A stretch of 64,000 nt of DNA from CAIYYX01 sp035530135 (lineage in GTDB: Bacteria; Pseudomonadota; Gammaproteobacteria; Burkholderiales; Rhodocyclaceae). Position numbers and translations under genes: made by a program. The DNA is taken from the NCBI GenBank assembly GCA_035530135.1, contig DATKVJ010000121.1, positions 19,118 to 83,117 on the forward strand. The letters are read 5' to 3'. Numbering within the stretch: the first letter of the stretch is position 1; each line of letters begins with the position of its first letter. Under the pieces are notes generated by a model, which ran no database searches, was not told the DNA's origin, and worked only from the letters and a program-made list of their open reading frames with translations. Positions 33,843 to 44,434 of the stretch are shown here, piece by piece.

Positions 33843-34676
33843 CTACAAATCTATTTCGCCCTCGAACACCGTCACCGCCGGCCCGGTCATCAGCACCGTG
33901 GCCCGATCCCCGGCCCAACTGATGAGCAGATCGCCGCCGCGCGTGCGCACCCGCACCGGCGAGTCCAGCAGGCCGCGCCGGATGCCGGCGACCGCTGCGG
34001 CGCAGGCGCCGGTGCCGCAGGCGAGCGTCTCGCCGGCGCCGCGTTCATAGACCCGCAGCTTGATCTCGCGGCGGGAGACAACCTGCATGAAGCCGGCATT
34101 GACCCGCTCGGGGAAGCGCGGGTGGGACTCGATCAGCGGCCCCGCTTGCGCCACCGGCGCGCTATCGACGTCGGCGACGACCTGGACCGCGTGCGGATTG
34201 CCCATCGAGACCACGGTGATCTCGAACACGCCGAATCCCGCCACTTCGAGCGGCTGGATCAGCGCATCGCTGTCGCTCTCGAAGGGAATTTCGGCCGGCA
34301 GAAAGCGCGGCACGCCCATGTCCACGGTGACCTCGCCGTCCGCCTCGAGTCGCGGCGCGATGATGCCGGAGCGGGTCTCGACGCGCAGATCGCGTTTGTC
34401 GGAGAGTCCCTGCTGATGCACGAAGCGCACGAAGCAGCGAGCGCCGTTGCCGCACTGCTCGACCTCGCCGCCGTCGGCGTTGAAAATCCGGTAGCGGAAA
34501 TCGACGTCGGCCCGGCTCGGTGGCTCGACGATCAGGATCTGATCGCAGCCAATGCCGAAGTGACGGTCGGCGATGAAACGCGCCTGCGCACTGCTCAGAT
34601 CGACACTCTGGCGCACGGCGTCGATCACCACGAAGTCGTTGCCCAGGCCGTGCATTTTCGTGAAGCGAATTCTCAT
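33843..34676 (-). CDS. dapF: Diaminopimelate epimerase DapF
   Basis: 277 residues. It starts RIRFTKMHGLGNDFVVIDAV; the two catalytic cysteines lie in the NADGGEVEQCGNGARCFVRF and RGAGETLACGTGACAAAVAG blocks. It interconverts LL- and meso-diaminopimelate for lysine and peptidoglycan synthesis. It precedes the DUF484 gene by 20 bp on the same strand. Confidence 0.97.
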   Translation of the reverse strand: MRIRFTKMHGLGNDFVVIDAVRQSVDLSSAQARFIADRHFGIGCDQILIVEPPSRADVDFRYRIFNADGGEVEQCGNGARCFVRFVHQQGLSDKRDLRVETRSGIIAPRLEADGEVTVDMGVPRFLPAEIPFESDSDALIQPLEVAGFGVFEITVVSMGNPHAVQVVADVDSAPVAQAGPLIESHPRFPERVNAGFMQVVSRREIKLRVYERGAGETLACGTGACAAAVAGIRRGLLDSPVRVRTRGGDLLISWAGDRATVLMTGPAVTVFEGEIDL

Positions 34677-34756
34677 GTGTCGACGGGTGTTTTCGGGGGG
34701 ACCCCAGAGCCGATGTTACCCGATGCGGCCCGGCGGAGATCCACGCAATTGGGTGG

Positions 34757-35626
34757 TCAATAGGGGCTTTTTTCGCCCGGCGGCCGGGTCTTGAAGCGTT
34801 TGTGCAGCCAGAAGTACTGCTCGGGCATGCCCCTCACCTCATCCTCGATGAAGGCGTTCATGCGCCGCGTGTCCGCCTCGATGCTGGCCCCGGGAAAGTC
34901 CGTCCAGGGTGCGCCGATCTCGACCACGTAACCCGCCCCGCCGGGAAGCATGCGGGTGATCACCGGCAGCACGGCGGCGTCCGAGATGCGCGCCAGGCGC
35001 GACAGGCCGGTGATGGTAGCCGCCGGCACGCCGAAAAAGGACACGAAGATCGTGTCGCGCTCGCCGTAGTCCATGTCCGGCAGGTAATAGAACGGCTTGC
35101 CCGCGCGCATCGCCTTGATCGCCTTGCGCGTGCCTTCCTGGCGCGAGAGCAGGGTGGAACCACCGAAGCGGCTGCGGCCCTTGAGCAGGGCAGCGTTGAA
35201 CAACAGATTCTTCTGGTTGGCGTAGATGCTGACGAGGTCGAATTCGAGCATCAGGCGCGTTCCGCCGATGTCCAGGCCGACGAAGTGCGGAACCAGTAAA
35301 ATCACCGGACGGCCGGCGACGGCATCGAGATGCGCCAGCCCTTCCAGGCGCACCAGGCGCCGCAAGCGAGCGGGCGACGCCCACCAGAGCAGGCCGCGTT
35401 CGAGGAAGCTGCGGCCGAATGCGGCGAAGTGGCGGCGGGCCAAAGCGTCTCTCTCTGCCTCGGACAGATCCGGAAAGCACAGGCGCAGGTTGGTCAGGGC
35501 GATGTGGCGCCGATCACTGGCAAGGGCAAAGAGCAGCCGGCCGAAGACCCTCCCGAGCGGCGCCAGCCAGGAGAGCGGCAGAAAGTGCAGCAGCCACATC
35601 AGGGCCAGCGCCAGCCTCGTCAGCAC
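34757..35626 (-). CDS. LpxL/HtrB-type lipid A acyltransferase
   Basis: 289 residues with an N-terminal membrane helix and the catalytic HX4D motif (VPHFVGLDIGG, about residue 113), followed by RSRFGGSTLL and DMDYGERDTIFVSFFGVPAA, common to late acyltransferases. It adds a secondary acyl chain to lipid A precursor at the inner membrane. It lies 17 bp downstream of a paralogous gene; which corresponds to LpxL or LpxM cannot be told. Confidence 0.92.
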   Translation of the reverse strand: MLTRLALALMWLLHFLPLSWLAPLGRVFGRLLFALASDRRHIALTNLRLCFPDLSEAERDALARRHFAAFGRSFLERGLLWWASPARLRRLVRLEGLAHLDAVAGRPVILLVPHFVGLDIGGTRLMLEFDLVSIYANQKNLLFNAALLKGRSRFGGSTLLSRQEGTRKAIKAMRAGKPFYYLPDMDYGERDTIFVSFFGVPAATITGLSRLARISDAAVLPVITRMLPGGAGYVVEIGAPWTDFPGASIEADTRRMNAFIEDEVRGMPEQYFWLHKRFKTRPPGEKSPY

Positions 35627-35643
35627 GGTTCAAGCCTCATGCC

Positions 35644-36480
35644 TCACTCCTCGCCCGGGCCCAAAACGCCGGCCGGCACCTTGTAGCGGTTGTAGCCCCA
35701 TAGGTACTGCTCCGGACATTCGCGCACCAGCAACTCCAGTTCGCGATTCAGTTGCGCCGCGCGCTCGGCCAGCGTTCCGGCCAGCGGCGCGGAGAGGGCG
35801 CGCAAATGCAGGCGGTAACCGGCACCGTAGGCCAGGCGCTCCGCATAGGCCAGCAGCACGGCAGTTCCTGCCTCGGCCAGACGCACCGCCAGCGTCATGG
35901 TGTAAGCCGGACGGCCGAAGAACGGGACCCAGACGCCCTCGCCTTGGCCCGGCGCCTGGTCGGGCAGGATGCCGACCGCCTCGTGACGCCGAAGCGCCCG
36001 CATCAGCAGGCGGACACCCGAGAAATCCGCCCTCGCCAACTGCAGATTGGCGCCTCGCCCCCGCTCCAGCAGCGGCGCGAGCCAGGCCTGCTTGGGCGGC
36101 CGGTAGAGCACGGTGATCGGCCGCTGCGCGGCGTAGTACTGGGCGGTGATCTCATAGCAGCCCAGATGCGGGGTCAAAAACAGGATGCCGCGCTCCTCGC
36201 GCCAGGCAGTCTCGACCAATTCCCAGCCGGAAACGCGCACGACGCGTTCGACCACCTCTTCCTGGGGCCGCAGCCAGATCTTGGGCAGTTCGAGGATGCT
36301 CTTGCCGGCCTCCGCCACCGCCGCCGGGCGTGCCGCCTCGACCCCCGCCAGCGCGGTATTCTCGCGCAGGTGGCGGCGATAGGTCGGCGACCCCAGATAG
36401 GCCAGCCAGCCGGCCAGGGCGCCGAGATTGTGCAGCAGGGGCAGCGGCAGGCGTGCCAAGAGGCGGAACAGGAATGCCAT
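35644..36480 (-). CDS. LpxL-type lipid A acyltransferase, second copy
   Basis: 278 residues: N-terminal hydrophobic segment, HX4E motif (LTPHLGCYEI, about residue 146-150) and the later GILPDQAPGQGEGVWVPFFG block characteristic of HtrB/LpxL proteins. It is first of a two-gene acyltransferase pair. The two enzymes probably add different secondary acyl chains to lipid A. Confidence 0.92.
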   Translation of the reverse strand: MAFLFRLLARLPLPLLHNLGALAGWLAYLGSPTYRRHLRENTALAGVEAARPAAVAEAGKSILELPKIWLRPQEEVVERVVRVSGWELVETAWREERGILFLTPHLGCYEITAQYYAAQRPITVLYRPPKQAWLAPLLERGRGANLQLARADFSGVRLLMRALRRHEAVGILPDQAPGQGEGVWVPFFGRPAYTMTLAVRLAEAGTAVLLAYAERLAYGAGYRLHLRALSAPLAGTLAERAAQLNRELELLVRECPEQYLWGYNRYKVPAGVLGPGEE

Positions 36481-36640
36481 GGACCGAGGATAATGTCAGC
36501 GGAGGGCGAATTGTCCGCGATCTGCCTGCATCGGGGAAGTGCTAATACCGTAGACTGCGGATCTGGGATAGTCTTGTGCCCTTGAAACCGCAAGAAATAT
36601 TGACCGCCAATGGTGACATTCCGAACATGCTGAGACGCGG

Positions 36641-38617
36641 ATGAACGACGACGTTCAAGGCCAGAGCCCTCCTGAGGCCGTCGGGGAGGTACTGCTGCCG
36701 CGCTTCATCAAGCGCCGCGCCGACGGTCTTTATGTCGACGCCTCCCTGTTCGAATCGGAGGCCAGCTTCAAGCAGTTCGTCGAGCGGGTATTCGCCGCCG
36801 ATGCGCTGTTCTCGGACCTCGACTATCCGCTGTTTCTGAGCTTGCTCTACCGGACGCTGCCGCCCGAGGCGAGGATGCCCGGCGGTGCCGGTGACCGGGA
36901 AGCCCGCCTGGCGCAAGACGTCGTTCCGTTCAGCGAGGAGCGGCGGAAAATCTATCGCAACGTCAAGATTTCTGAAGACGGTAGCACGGCCGAATACCTC
37001 TTCGAGCCGGTGAGCATCGAGAGAAGCTCGCAGGAGCCGGTCTTCGGCGACCCCTTGGAGGACGGCAGCGTACCGATCCTGCGCTACGACACCAAAACCA
37101 CGTCCGAGCCCACCCGCCTGGACCCCGACGAGTTCATCGCCGCCATGTGGAACAAGGGCATCCGCTTCGGCCTCGACATGAAGGCGGTGGGCGCGGCGAT
37201 CGCCAGGGAGGGCGCCGAGCGGCTGGAGGTCGCCCACGCCAAGCCATGCGTTGCCGGCAAGGACGCCAGCATCAAGGAGCAGACCAAGGTCTTGCACCGG
37301 GACGACGCCCCCAAGATACTGCCTAACGGGCGCATCGACCTCGCCCGGTTCAACAATCATTTTCCCCAGGTTTCTGCAGGCACCAAGCTCCTACAGAAAC
37401 GCCCACGCGTGCTCGGCGAACTCGGCTTCAGCGTGCTGGGTGACGTCATCGAGCCGGAGGTACCGAAGGATTTCGAGATCGAGACCGTGGCCGGTCCCGG
37501 CACCAGGATAGAGCGAGCCGCCGAAGGCGAGTTCATCGTCGCCGCCATCACTGGTTTCGTCAATATTGATACCGAAACGAATGCCATCTCGGTATCTGAG
37601 AAGATCGTCAGCCGTCAAGGCATCAGCCTGCGCACCACCGGCGATCTCGCTCTTTCCGGCGCTGACTTCGAGGAACACGGCGAGGTGCAGGAACGACGCC
37701 AGGTGAAGGGGCACAACATGAGCTTTTTCGCCGATGTTTTCGGCGAAGTGGTCTCCGATGGCGGCGACGTCCTTCTGAAGGAGAGACTTGCCGGCGGCTC
37801 GGTGCGCAACCCCAAGGGTAGCGTCAGCATCGAAAGATCGGCCTCGGGCGCCACCATCGAGGCGCGGGACGGGGAGATCGCAATTGCTGCTGCCGAGGGC
37901 TGCCTTGTCATCGGCAGCAAGGTGCAGATTAAAAAGGCGGTCAACTGCGAAATCCTGGCCGAGGAAGTCGAAGTGGAAAGCTGCGAGGGATGCGCCGTGG
38001 CCGGCCGGCGGGTGACCATCGGAAACGCCGGGAACCGCAGAGATATCGAGACCGTGGTGACGATCCTCCTGCCGGATGTCGCCGTTTGGGACAAGAAAAT
38101 CGAGGCCCTCGGCGACAAGATCGCGGTTGCGGAGAAGGCTAGGGCGACCCATGGGGGCGTTGCCGCCCAGATAGCGGACCAGCCCGAGGTGAAGAAATTT
38201 CTTGCCCTGCGGCAGAAGATCCTGGCTCAGGAGATCGCCATCAGCGCCGAGCAGGAGAGCGGCTGGAGGGCGGTACAGACCCGTTTCGCCGTGGTGACGC
38301 GCCAGCTCGACCGGCTGGAAGCCGAGATCCGCGCCCTGCTGGACCAGGAGCAGGATCTCGCCCGGCAGGTGACAGCGCTTGAAGCCGAAAAGGCGCATGC
38401 TGCGGACGACTTATCGTGCATCCTCGTCAGCGTGACCGGTGATACCGTCGTGCGCACGATGAGGGTGACCAGGGAGGGAACCCCGCTGGAACAACTCTCG
38501 CCCAAGGAGATCCATCAGCGCCTGCGCGCGCACGGCACAGCCGATGACCGGCTGTTTTCCGGCAGCAGCGGCTCGCTGAACTGGGCCGGCAAAGCACCGA
38601 AAACCCCGGGGCTATAA
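36641..38617 (+). CDS. FapA/DUF342-domain protein
   Basis: 658 residues. The N-terminal half (about residues 60-250) is mixed and the central part (about 255-480) is a glycine-rich beta-helix-like region with short repeats (GEVVSDGGDVLLKERLAGG, ATIEARDGEIAIAAAEG), followed by a coiled-coil segment (about 490-600) and a short tail. This is the layout of the flagellar assembly protein A / DUF342 family. No flagellar or chemotaxis genes are next to it, so the name is only structural. It is divergent from the acyltransferase pair. Confidence 0.8.
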   Translation: MNDDVQGQSPPEAVGEVLLPRFIKRRADGLYVDASLFESEASFKQFVERVFAADALFSDLDYPLFLSLLYRTLPPEARMPGGAGDREARLAQDVVPFSEERRKIYRNVKISEDGSTAEYLFEPVSIERSSQEPVFGDPLEDGSVPILRYDTKTTSEPTRLDPDEFIAAMWNKGIRFGLDMKAVGAAIAREGAERLEVAHAKPCVAGKDASIKEQTKVLHRDDAPKILPNGRIDLARFNNHFPQVSAGTKLLQKRPRVLGELGFSVLGDVIEPEVPKDFEIETVAGPGTRIERAAEGEFIVAAITGFVNIDTETNAISVSEKIVSRQGISLRTTGDLALSGADFEEHGEVQERRQVKGHNMSFFADVFGEVVSDGGDVLLKERLAGGSVRNPKGSVSIERSASGATIEARDGEIAIAAAEGCLVIGSKVQIKKAVNCEILAEEVEVESCEGCAVAGRRVTIGNAGNRRDIETVVTILLPDVAVWDKKIEALGDKIAVAEKARATHGGVAAQIADQPEVKKFLALRQKILAQEIAISAEQESGWRAVQTRFAVVTRQLDRLEAEIRALLDQEQDLARQVTALEAEKAHAADDLSCILVSVTGDTVVRTMRVTREGTPLEQLSPKEIHQRLRAHGTADDRLFSGSSGSLNWAGKAPKTPGL

Positions 38618-38813
38618 GGGGCAAGGGCGTTTGACCCGCCGGCAAAGCACCAGTAGAATTGCATATCCGCCGAGTTAATCAGGACAACTTGCAGGGCGGA
38701 TCTTCGGCGTCAGCGCCGGGAAAATACTGCTAAAGCGTCGCCTGCTCTTCCCCGGAGCCAGTCGCGCCGACCGAATCCGACGAACCGGGGACATCGCACC
38801 AGGAGCAGACAGC

Positions 38814-39980
38814 ATGAGCAAGGAATATCTCTTTTCTTCGGAGTCCGTTTCCGAAGGCCATCCCGACAAAGTTGCCGACCAGATCTCCGATGCCGTTCTC
38901 GACGCCGTCCTGGCGCAGGACCATCGCGGGCGGGTCGCCTGCGAGACGCTGGTATCGACCGGCCTGGTGGTCATCTCAGGAGAGATCACGACCAGCGCCA
39001 ACATCAATTACATGGACATCGCCCGCGCCACCGTGCGTCGCATCGGCTACGACGATTCCGAAATCGGTTTCGACTATAAGTCCTGCGCCGTGCTGACCGC
39101 GATCAACCGCCAGTCCCCCGACATCGCGAGGGGCGTCAATGAGGGCGAGGGTCTAGATCTCGACCAGGGCGCCGGCGACCAAGGGCTGATGTTCGGCTAC
39201 GCCTGCAACGAGACGCCCAGTCTGATGCCCCTGCCGATCTACTATGCGCACCGGATCATGCAGCGCCAGGCAGAGGTGCGCAAGGACGGCCGCCTGCCGT
39301 GGCTGCGCCCGGACGCGAAATCGCAGCTCACCGTCAGGTACGTCGATGGCAAGCCGGTGGACATCGATACCGTGGTCGTCTCCACCCAGCACGGACCCGA
39401 GATTTCGCACGCGCAGATCAGCGAGGCAGTGATCGAGGAGATCATCAAGCCCGTGTTGCCCAAGGAAATGCTGACGGCCAAGACGCGTTACCTGATCAAC
39501 CCGACCGGCCGCTTCGTCGTCGGCGGGCCTTCCGGCGACTGCGGCCTGACCGGGCGCAAGATCATCGTCGACACCTACGGCGGCGCGGCGCACCACGGCG
39601 GCGGCGCCTTCTCCGGCAAGGATCCGTCCAAGGTCGACCGTTCCGCCGCCTACGCCGGCCGCTACGTGGCCAAGAATCTCGTTGCCGCCGGCCTGGCCGA
39701 TCGCTGCGAGGTGCAGGTGGCCTACGCCATCGGCGTCGCCCGGCCGGTATCGCTGATGGTCAATACCTTCGGCACGGGCAAGATCGGCGACGAGAAGATC
39801 GTCGAACTGATCGGCAGGCACTTCGACCTGCGCCCCAAGGGCATCATCATGGCGCTCGATCTGTTGCGTCCGATCTACCAGAAGACCGCCGCCTACGGCC
39901 ACTTCGGTCGCGACGAGCCGGAGTTCACCTGGGAAAATACCGACAAAGCAGCGGTGCTGCGCGCCGATGCCGGCCTGTAA
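38814..39980 (+). CDS. metK: S-adenosylmethionine synthetase MetK
   Basis: 388 residues. Signatures SEGHPDKVADQISDAVLDAV at the N-terminus, GAGDQGLMFGYA in the middle and the P-loop-like GGGAFSGKDPSKVDRSAAYA near residue 260 are intact. MetK makes SAM from methionine and ATP. It is followed by ahcY and metF, forming a methyl-cycle cluster; the gap to ahcY holds an SAH riboswitch. Confidence 0.98.
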   Translation: MSKEYLFSSESVSEGHPDKVADQISDAVLDAVLAQDHRGRVACETLVSTGLVVISGEITTSANINYMDIARATVRRIGYDDSEIGFDYKSCAVLTAINRQSPDIARGVNEGEGLDLDQGAGDQGLMFGYACNETPSLMPLPIYYAHRIMQRQAEVRKDGRLPWLRPDAKSQLTVRYVDGKPVDIDTVVVSTQHGPEISHAQISEAVIEEIIKPVLPKEMLTAKTRYLINPTGRFVVGGPSGDCGLTGRKIIVDTYGGAAHHGGGAFSGKDPSKVDRSAAYAGRYVAKNLVAAGLADRCEVQVAYAIGVARPVSLMVNTFGTGKIGDEKIVELIGRHFDLRPKGIIMALDLLRPIYQKTAAYGHFGRDEPEFTWENTDKAAVLRADAGL

Positions 39981-40120
39981 GGCCGACCGCGTAGCGGCTT
40001 TGCCGGTATTTCGGCGCAGGCTAAGGTGAGCGCAACGAACGTTGAGGTGCGATGCGTCGGCCGAAGCCAAAATCTGTTACCAGGCGCCATGCGTCGGTGA
40101 TATTCGTTTTATCCCCTGTT

Positions 40121-40192
40121 CCGAGGGGCGCTGCAGCGACCGCACGGTCGTCAGGCTTGGAACAGCGGTATTTTCGTAGCAACGGCGCCCAT
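40121..40192 (+). promoter_or_regulatory. SAH riboswitch upstream of ahcY
   Basis: CCGAGGGGCGCTGCAGCGAC, then a short GC hairpin, CAGGCTTGGAA and finally AACGGCGCCCATTC match the conserved blocks of the S-adenosylhomocysteine riboswitch, including the GGGCGC/GCGCCC pairing that forms the closing pseudoknot. It ends about 25 bp before the ahcY start. Known members turn on ahcY when SAH accumulates. Confidence 0.9.
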
Positions 40193-40216
40193 TCAGAAAC
40201 TTGAATGGAGAATCGC

Positions 40217-41629
<1,413 letters not shown>

Positions 41630-41630
41630 G

Positions 41631-41984
41631 ATGCGCCTCCTGGTCGTCTGGCTGATCAACGCCGTGGCGTTGCTGCTGCTGCCCTACCTGGTGCCCTCGA
41701 TCCGCATCGAGGGCATAGGCACGGCACTGATCGTGGTGCTGGTGCTGGGGCTGGTCAATACCTTGCTGCGTCCGCTCTTGATCCTGCTGACGCTGCCGGT
41801 GACGCTGCTGACATTGGGGCTGTTCATCTTCGTCATCAATGCGCTGCTGTTCCTGATGGTCGCGCACTGGGTCGACGGCTTTTTCGTCGGCGGCTTCTGG
41901 TCGGCGCTGTTCGGATCCCTGCTCTACAGCATCGTCTCCTGGCTGCTGTCCGCCCTGATTCTGGACAAGAGAGAGCGAATTTGA
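41631..41984 (+). CDS. Phage-holin-superfamily-like small membrane protein
   Basis: 117 residues, four hydrophobic helices, starting one base after the ahcY stop. The LVVLVLGLVNTLLRPLLILL and LPVTLLTLGLFIFVINALLF stretches match the YvlD/DUF phage-holin-4 family. It is a usual neighbour of ahcY and metF in betaproteobacteria, so despite the name it is probably not phage-derived. Function unknown. Confidence 0.85.
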   Translation: MRLLVVWLINAVALLLLPYLVPSIRIEGIGTALIVVLVLGLVNTLLRPLLILLTLPVTLLTLGLFIFVINALLFLMVAHWVDGFFVGGFWSALFGSLLYSIVSWLLSALILDKRERI

Positions 41985-42829
41985 GCAAACCCGAACTTTC
42001 CATCGAGTTCTTCCCGCCGCAAACGCAGGAGGGCGTCGCCAAGCTGCGCGCCACGCGCGCCCAGCTGGGAGCGCTCAAGCCGTCCTTCTTCTCCTGCACC
42101 TTCGGCGCCGGCGGCTCGACCCGCGACCGCACGCTGGAAACGGTGCTGGAGATCCAGGGCGAAGGCTTTTCTGCCGCGCCGCATCTCTCCTGCATCGGCT
42201 CGACGCGCGAGAACATCGCCGCCCTGCTCACGCGCTACCGGGAGGCCGGGATCCGCCGCATCGTTGCCCTTCGGGGTGACCTGCCCTCGGGCATGGCCGA
42301 GGGCGGCGAGTTTCGCTATGCCAGCGAACTGGTCGAATTCATCCGCCGGGAGACCGGCAACTGGTTCCGCATCGAGGTCGCCGCCTATCCCGAGGTGCAC
42401 CCGCAGGCGCGATCGGCCGGCGACGATCTCGCCAACTTCAAGCGCAAGATGGACGCGGGCGCGGACTCGGCGATCACCCAATACTTCTTCAACGCCGACG
42501 CCTACTTCCGCTTCGTCGATGAGGCGCGCGCGGCGGGGGTCGCAGCGCCCATCGTGCCGGGCATAATGCCGATCGCCAGCTACGCCAAGCTGGCGCGCTT
42601 CTCGGATGCCTGCGGCGCCGAGATTCCGCGCTGGATCAGGAAACGGCTGGAAGGCTACGGCGACGACGCCGCCTCGATCCGCGGCTTCGGACTCGACGTG
42701 GTCAGCGGCTTGTGCGCCCGCCTGCTCTCAGGCGGGGCGCCCGGCCTGCACTTCTACACGCTCAACCAGGCGGCGCTGACCCTGGCCATCTGGCGCAGTC
42801 TGGGGCTCGACCAAATCGACGCCGGCTGA
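41981..42829 (+). CDS. metF: 5,10-Methylenetetrahydrofolate reductase MetF
   Basis: 282 residues from a TTG start overlapping the preceding stop (TTGA). SIEFFPPQT at the start, FSCTFGAGGSTRDRT, RIVALRGDLP and GADSAITQYFFNADAYFRFV for FAD and substrate binding are clear. It makes methyl-tetrahydrofolate for methionine synthesis, completing the metK-ahcY-metF methyl-cycle cluster. Confidence 0.97.
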   Translation: MSKPELSIEFFPPQTQEGVAKLRATRAQLGALKPSFFSCTFGAGGSTRDRTLETVLEIQGEGFSAAPHLSCIGSTRENIAALLTRYREAGIRRIVALRGDLPSGMAEGGEFRYASELVEFIRRETGNWFRIEVAAYPEVHPQARSAGDDLANFKRKMDAGADSAITQYFFNADAYFRFVDEARAAGVAAPIVPGIMPIASYAKLARFSDACGAEIPRWIRKRLEGYGDDAASIRGFGLDVVSGLCARLLSGGAPGLHFYTLNQAALTLAIWRSLGLDQIDAG

Positions 42830-42886
42830 GGGGCGCGGGCCGGTGCTAAACTGGCGCCTCTTTCACCAAGCTACCAAGGATTATCC

Positions 42887-43612
42887 ATGGCCGGTCATTC
42901 CAAGTGGGCCAACATCCAGCACCGCAAGGGCCGCCAGGACGCCAAGCGCGGCAAGGTGTTTACCAAACTTATCAAGGAGATCACCGTCGCCGCCAAGATG
43001 GGCGGCGGCGACCTGAACTTCAATCCCCGTCTGCGGCTGGCGGTGGAAAAGGCCAAGGCCGAGAACATGCCCTCGGACAACATCAAGAACGCCACCAAGC
43101 GCGGCACCGGCGAGCTGGAGGGCGTGAACTACGAGGAGATCCGCTACGAGGGCTACGGCATCAACGGCGCCGCGGTGATCGTCGACTGCCTCACCGACAA
43201 CAAGACGCGCACCGTCGCCGACGTCCGCCACGCCTTCAACAAGTACGGCGGCAATCTCGGCACCGACGGCTCGGTGGCCTTCCTCTTCAAGCACTGCGGC
43301 CAGTTCTTGTTCGCCCCCGGAACCGACGAGGACCGGCTGATGGAGGCGGCGCTGGAGGCCGGCGCCGACGATGTCCTCACCAACGAGGACGGCTCGATCG
43401 AAGTGCTCTCCAACCCCGGCGAATTTCTCGCGGTCAAGGAAGCGCTGGAGGGTGCCGGCTTCAAGCCGGAGTTCGCCGAGGTCACGATGAAGCCGCAGAC
43501 CGAGACGGAATTCACCGGCGAGGACGCCGTGAAAATGCAGAAACTGCTCGATGCGCTGGACTCCTTGGACGACGTGCAGGAGGTCTATAGCAACGCCGTG
43601 ATCGAGGAGTAG
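42887..43612 (+). CDS. yebC: YebC/PmpR-family regulator
   Basis: 241 residues with the family start MAGHSKWANIQHRKGRQDAK, three-domain length and the end DDVQEVYSNAVI. These proteins bind DNA or help translation of proline-rich stretches; the genomic position before ruvC is highly conserved in proteobacteria. Confidence 0.96.
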   Translation: MAGHSKWANIQHRKGRQDAKRGKVFTKLIKEITVAAKMGGGDLNFNPRLRLAVEKAKAENMPSDNIKNATKRGTGELEGVNYEEIRYEGYGINGAAVIVDCLTDNKTRTVADVRHAFNKYGGNLGTDGSVAFLFKHCGQFLFAPGTDEDRLMEAALEAGADDVLTNEDGSIEVLSNPGEFLAVKEALEGAGFKPEFAEVTMKPQTETEFTGEDAVKMQKLLDALDSLDDVQEVYSNAVIEE

Positions 43613-43619
43613 GCGCCCG

Positions 43620-43772
43620 GTGGCCGGCGAGCGCGTGCGCATCCTCGGCATCGACCCGGGCCTGCGGGTCGATGGTTTTGGCTCCGGCCGCTCGCAAGGC
43701 TCGCTTAACCGGGAAAGCCGGTTAGCCTCCACCGAAACCAGCCACCCGATGGAGCTATCGCAAACGCCATGA
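43620..43772 (+). pseudogene. Duplicated 5' fragment of ruvC
   Basis: The segment 43635-43681 reads RVRILGIDPGLRVDGFG, nearly identical in DNA and protein to ruvC residues 5-20 (IRILGVDPGLRVTGFG). After GFG the frame continues as unrelated sequence and stops in the ruvC start codon (ATGA). The GTG-started frame of 50 residues may still be translated, but lacks the remaining RuvC catalytic residues. It looks like a tandem duplication of the gene start. Confidence 0.75.
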
Positions 43773-44302
43773 CGGAGTCCATCCGCATCCTCGGCGTCGA
43801 CCCGGGTCTGCGGGTGACTGGTTTTGGCATCATCGACAAGCAAGGCGCGAAGCTCGTCTACGTGAGCAGCGGCGCGATCAAAACCGGCACTGGCGGAGAT
43901 CTGCCGGGGCGGCTGAAAATCATCGTCGAGGGCATCAATGAGGTGGTCGCCGGACACCGGCCGCAACAGGCGGCGGTCGAAAAGGTGTTCGTCAACGTCA
44001 ATCCGCAATCGACGTTGCTCTTGGGCCAGGCGCGCGGCGCCGCGATCGGCGCCCTGGTGATGGCCGGACTGCCGGTGGCCGAATACACCGCGCTGCAGGT
44101 CAAGCAGGCGGTGGTCGGCCGTGGCAAGGCGGCCAAGGAGCAGGTCCAGCACATGGTGGTGCGCTTGTTGCAACTGTCCGGCGAGCCCGGCCCTGACGCC
44201 GCCGACGCGCTCGCCTGCGCTATCTGCCACGCCCATGGCGGCCAGGGACTGGGCGCCATGGCGACCGCCGGTTTCCGGGTCAGGAACGGACGATTGGTTT
44301 GA
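43769..44302 (+). CDS. ruvC: Holliday junction resolvase RuvC
   Basis: 177 residues. The first catalytic aspartate sits in ILGVDPGLRVTGFG, Glu in AAVEKVFVNVNPQST, and the last aspartates in GPDAADALACAICHAH. RuvC cuts Holliday junctions with RuvAB. A duplicated copy of its first 50 bases lies just upstream. Confidence 0.97.
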   Translation: MTESIRILGVDPGLRVTGFGIIDKQGAKLVYVSSGAIKTGTGGDLPGRLKIIVEGINEVVAGHRPQQAAVEKVFVNVNPQSTLLLGQARGAAIGALVMAGLPVAEYTALQVKQAVVGRGKAAKEQVQHMVVRLLQLSGEPGPDAADALACAICHAHGGQGLGAMATAGFRVRNGRLV

Positions 44303-44332
44303 CCCAATGACAGGAGCAAAGATGAAAAATCA

Positions 44333-44432
44333 CCTACCCCCCAGCCCCCTTCCCAAGGACGGGGGTGACGAAGGCTCGCTATGCTCGCAGTCTGTCGGCT
44401 GCGCTGCCTTGGGGCTGCCCGGCGGTAGCGCT
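44333..44432 (+). repeat. Dispersed intergenic repeat, copy 2 (between ruvC and ruvA)
   Basis: The gap starts CACCTACCCCCCAGCCCCCT, has CGGGGGTGACGAAGGCTCGC in the middle and ends CTTGGGGCTGCCCGGCGG. The block order equals that of the copy before ccmC (in opposite orientation) and the left arm at 47285. It ends 2 bp before the ruvA start. Confidence 0.75.
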
Positions 44433-44434
44433 TC

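Noticed and set aside
36641..38617. FapA-domain protein as evidence for a flagellar locus
   Set aside because: No flagellar or chemotaxis genes are nearby and the domain occurs outside flagellar systems.
41631..41984. Holin-like gene as evidence of prophage
   Set aside because: The small membrane protein is a common chromosomal neighbour of ahcY and metF and has no phage genes around it.
42881..44236. Minus-strand open frame opposite yebC and ruvC
   Set aside because: Shadow of conserved genes; composition is typical of antisense frames in GC-rich DNA.
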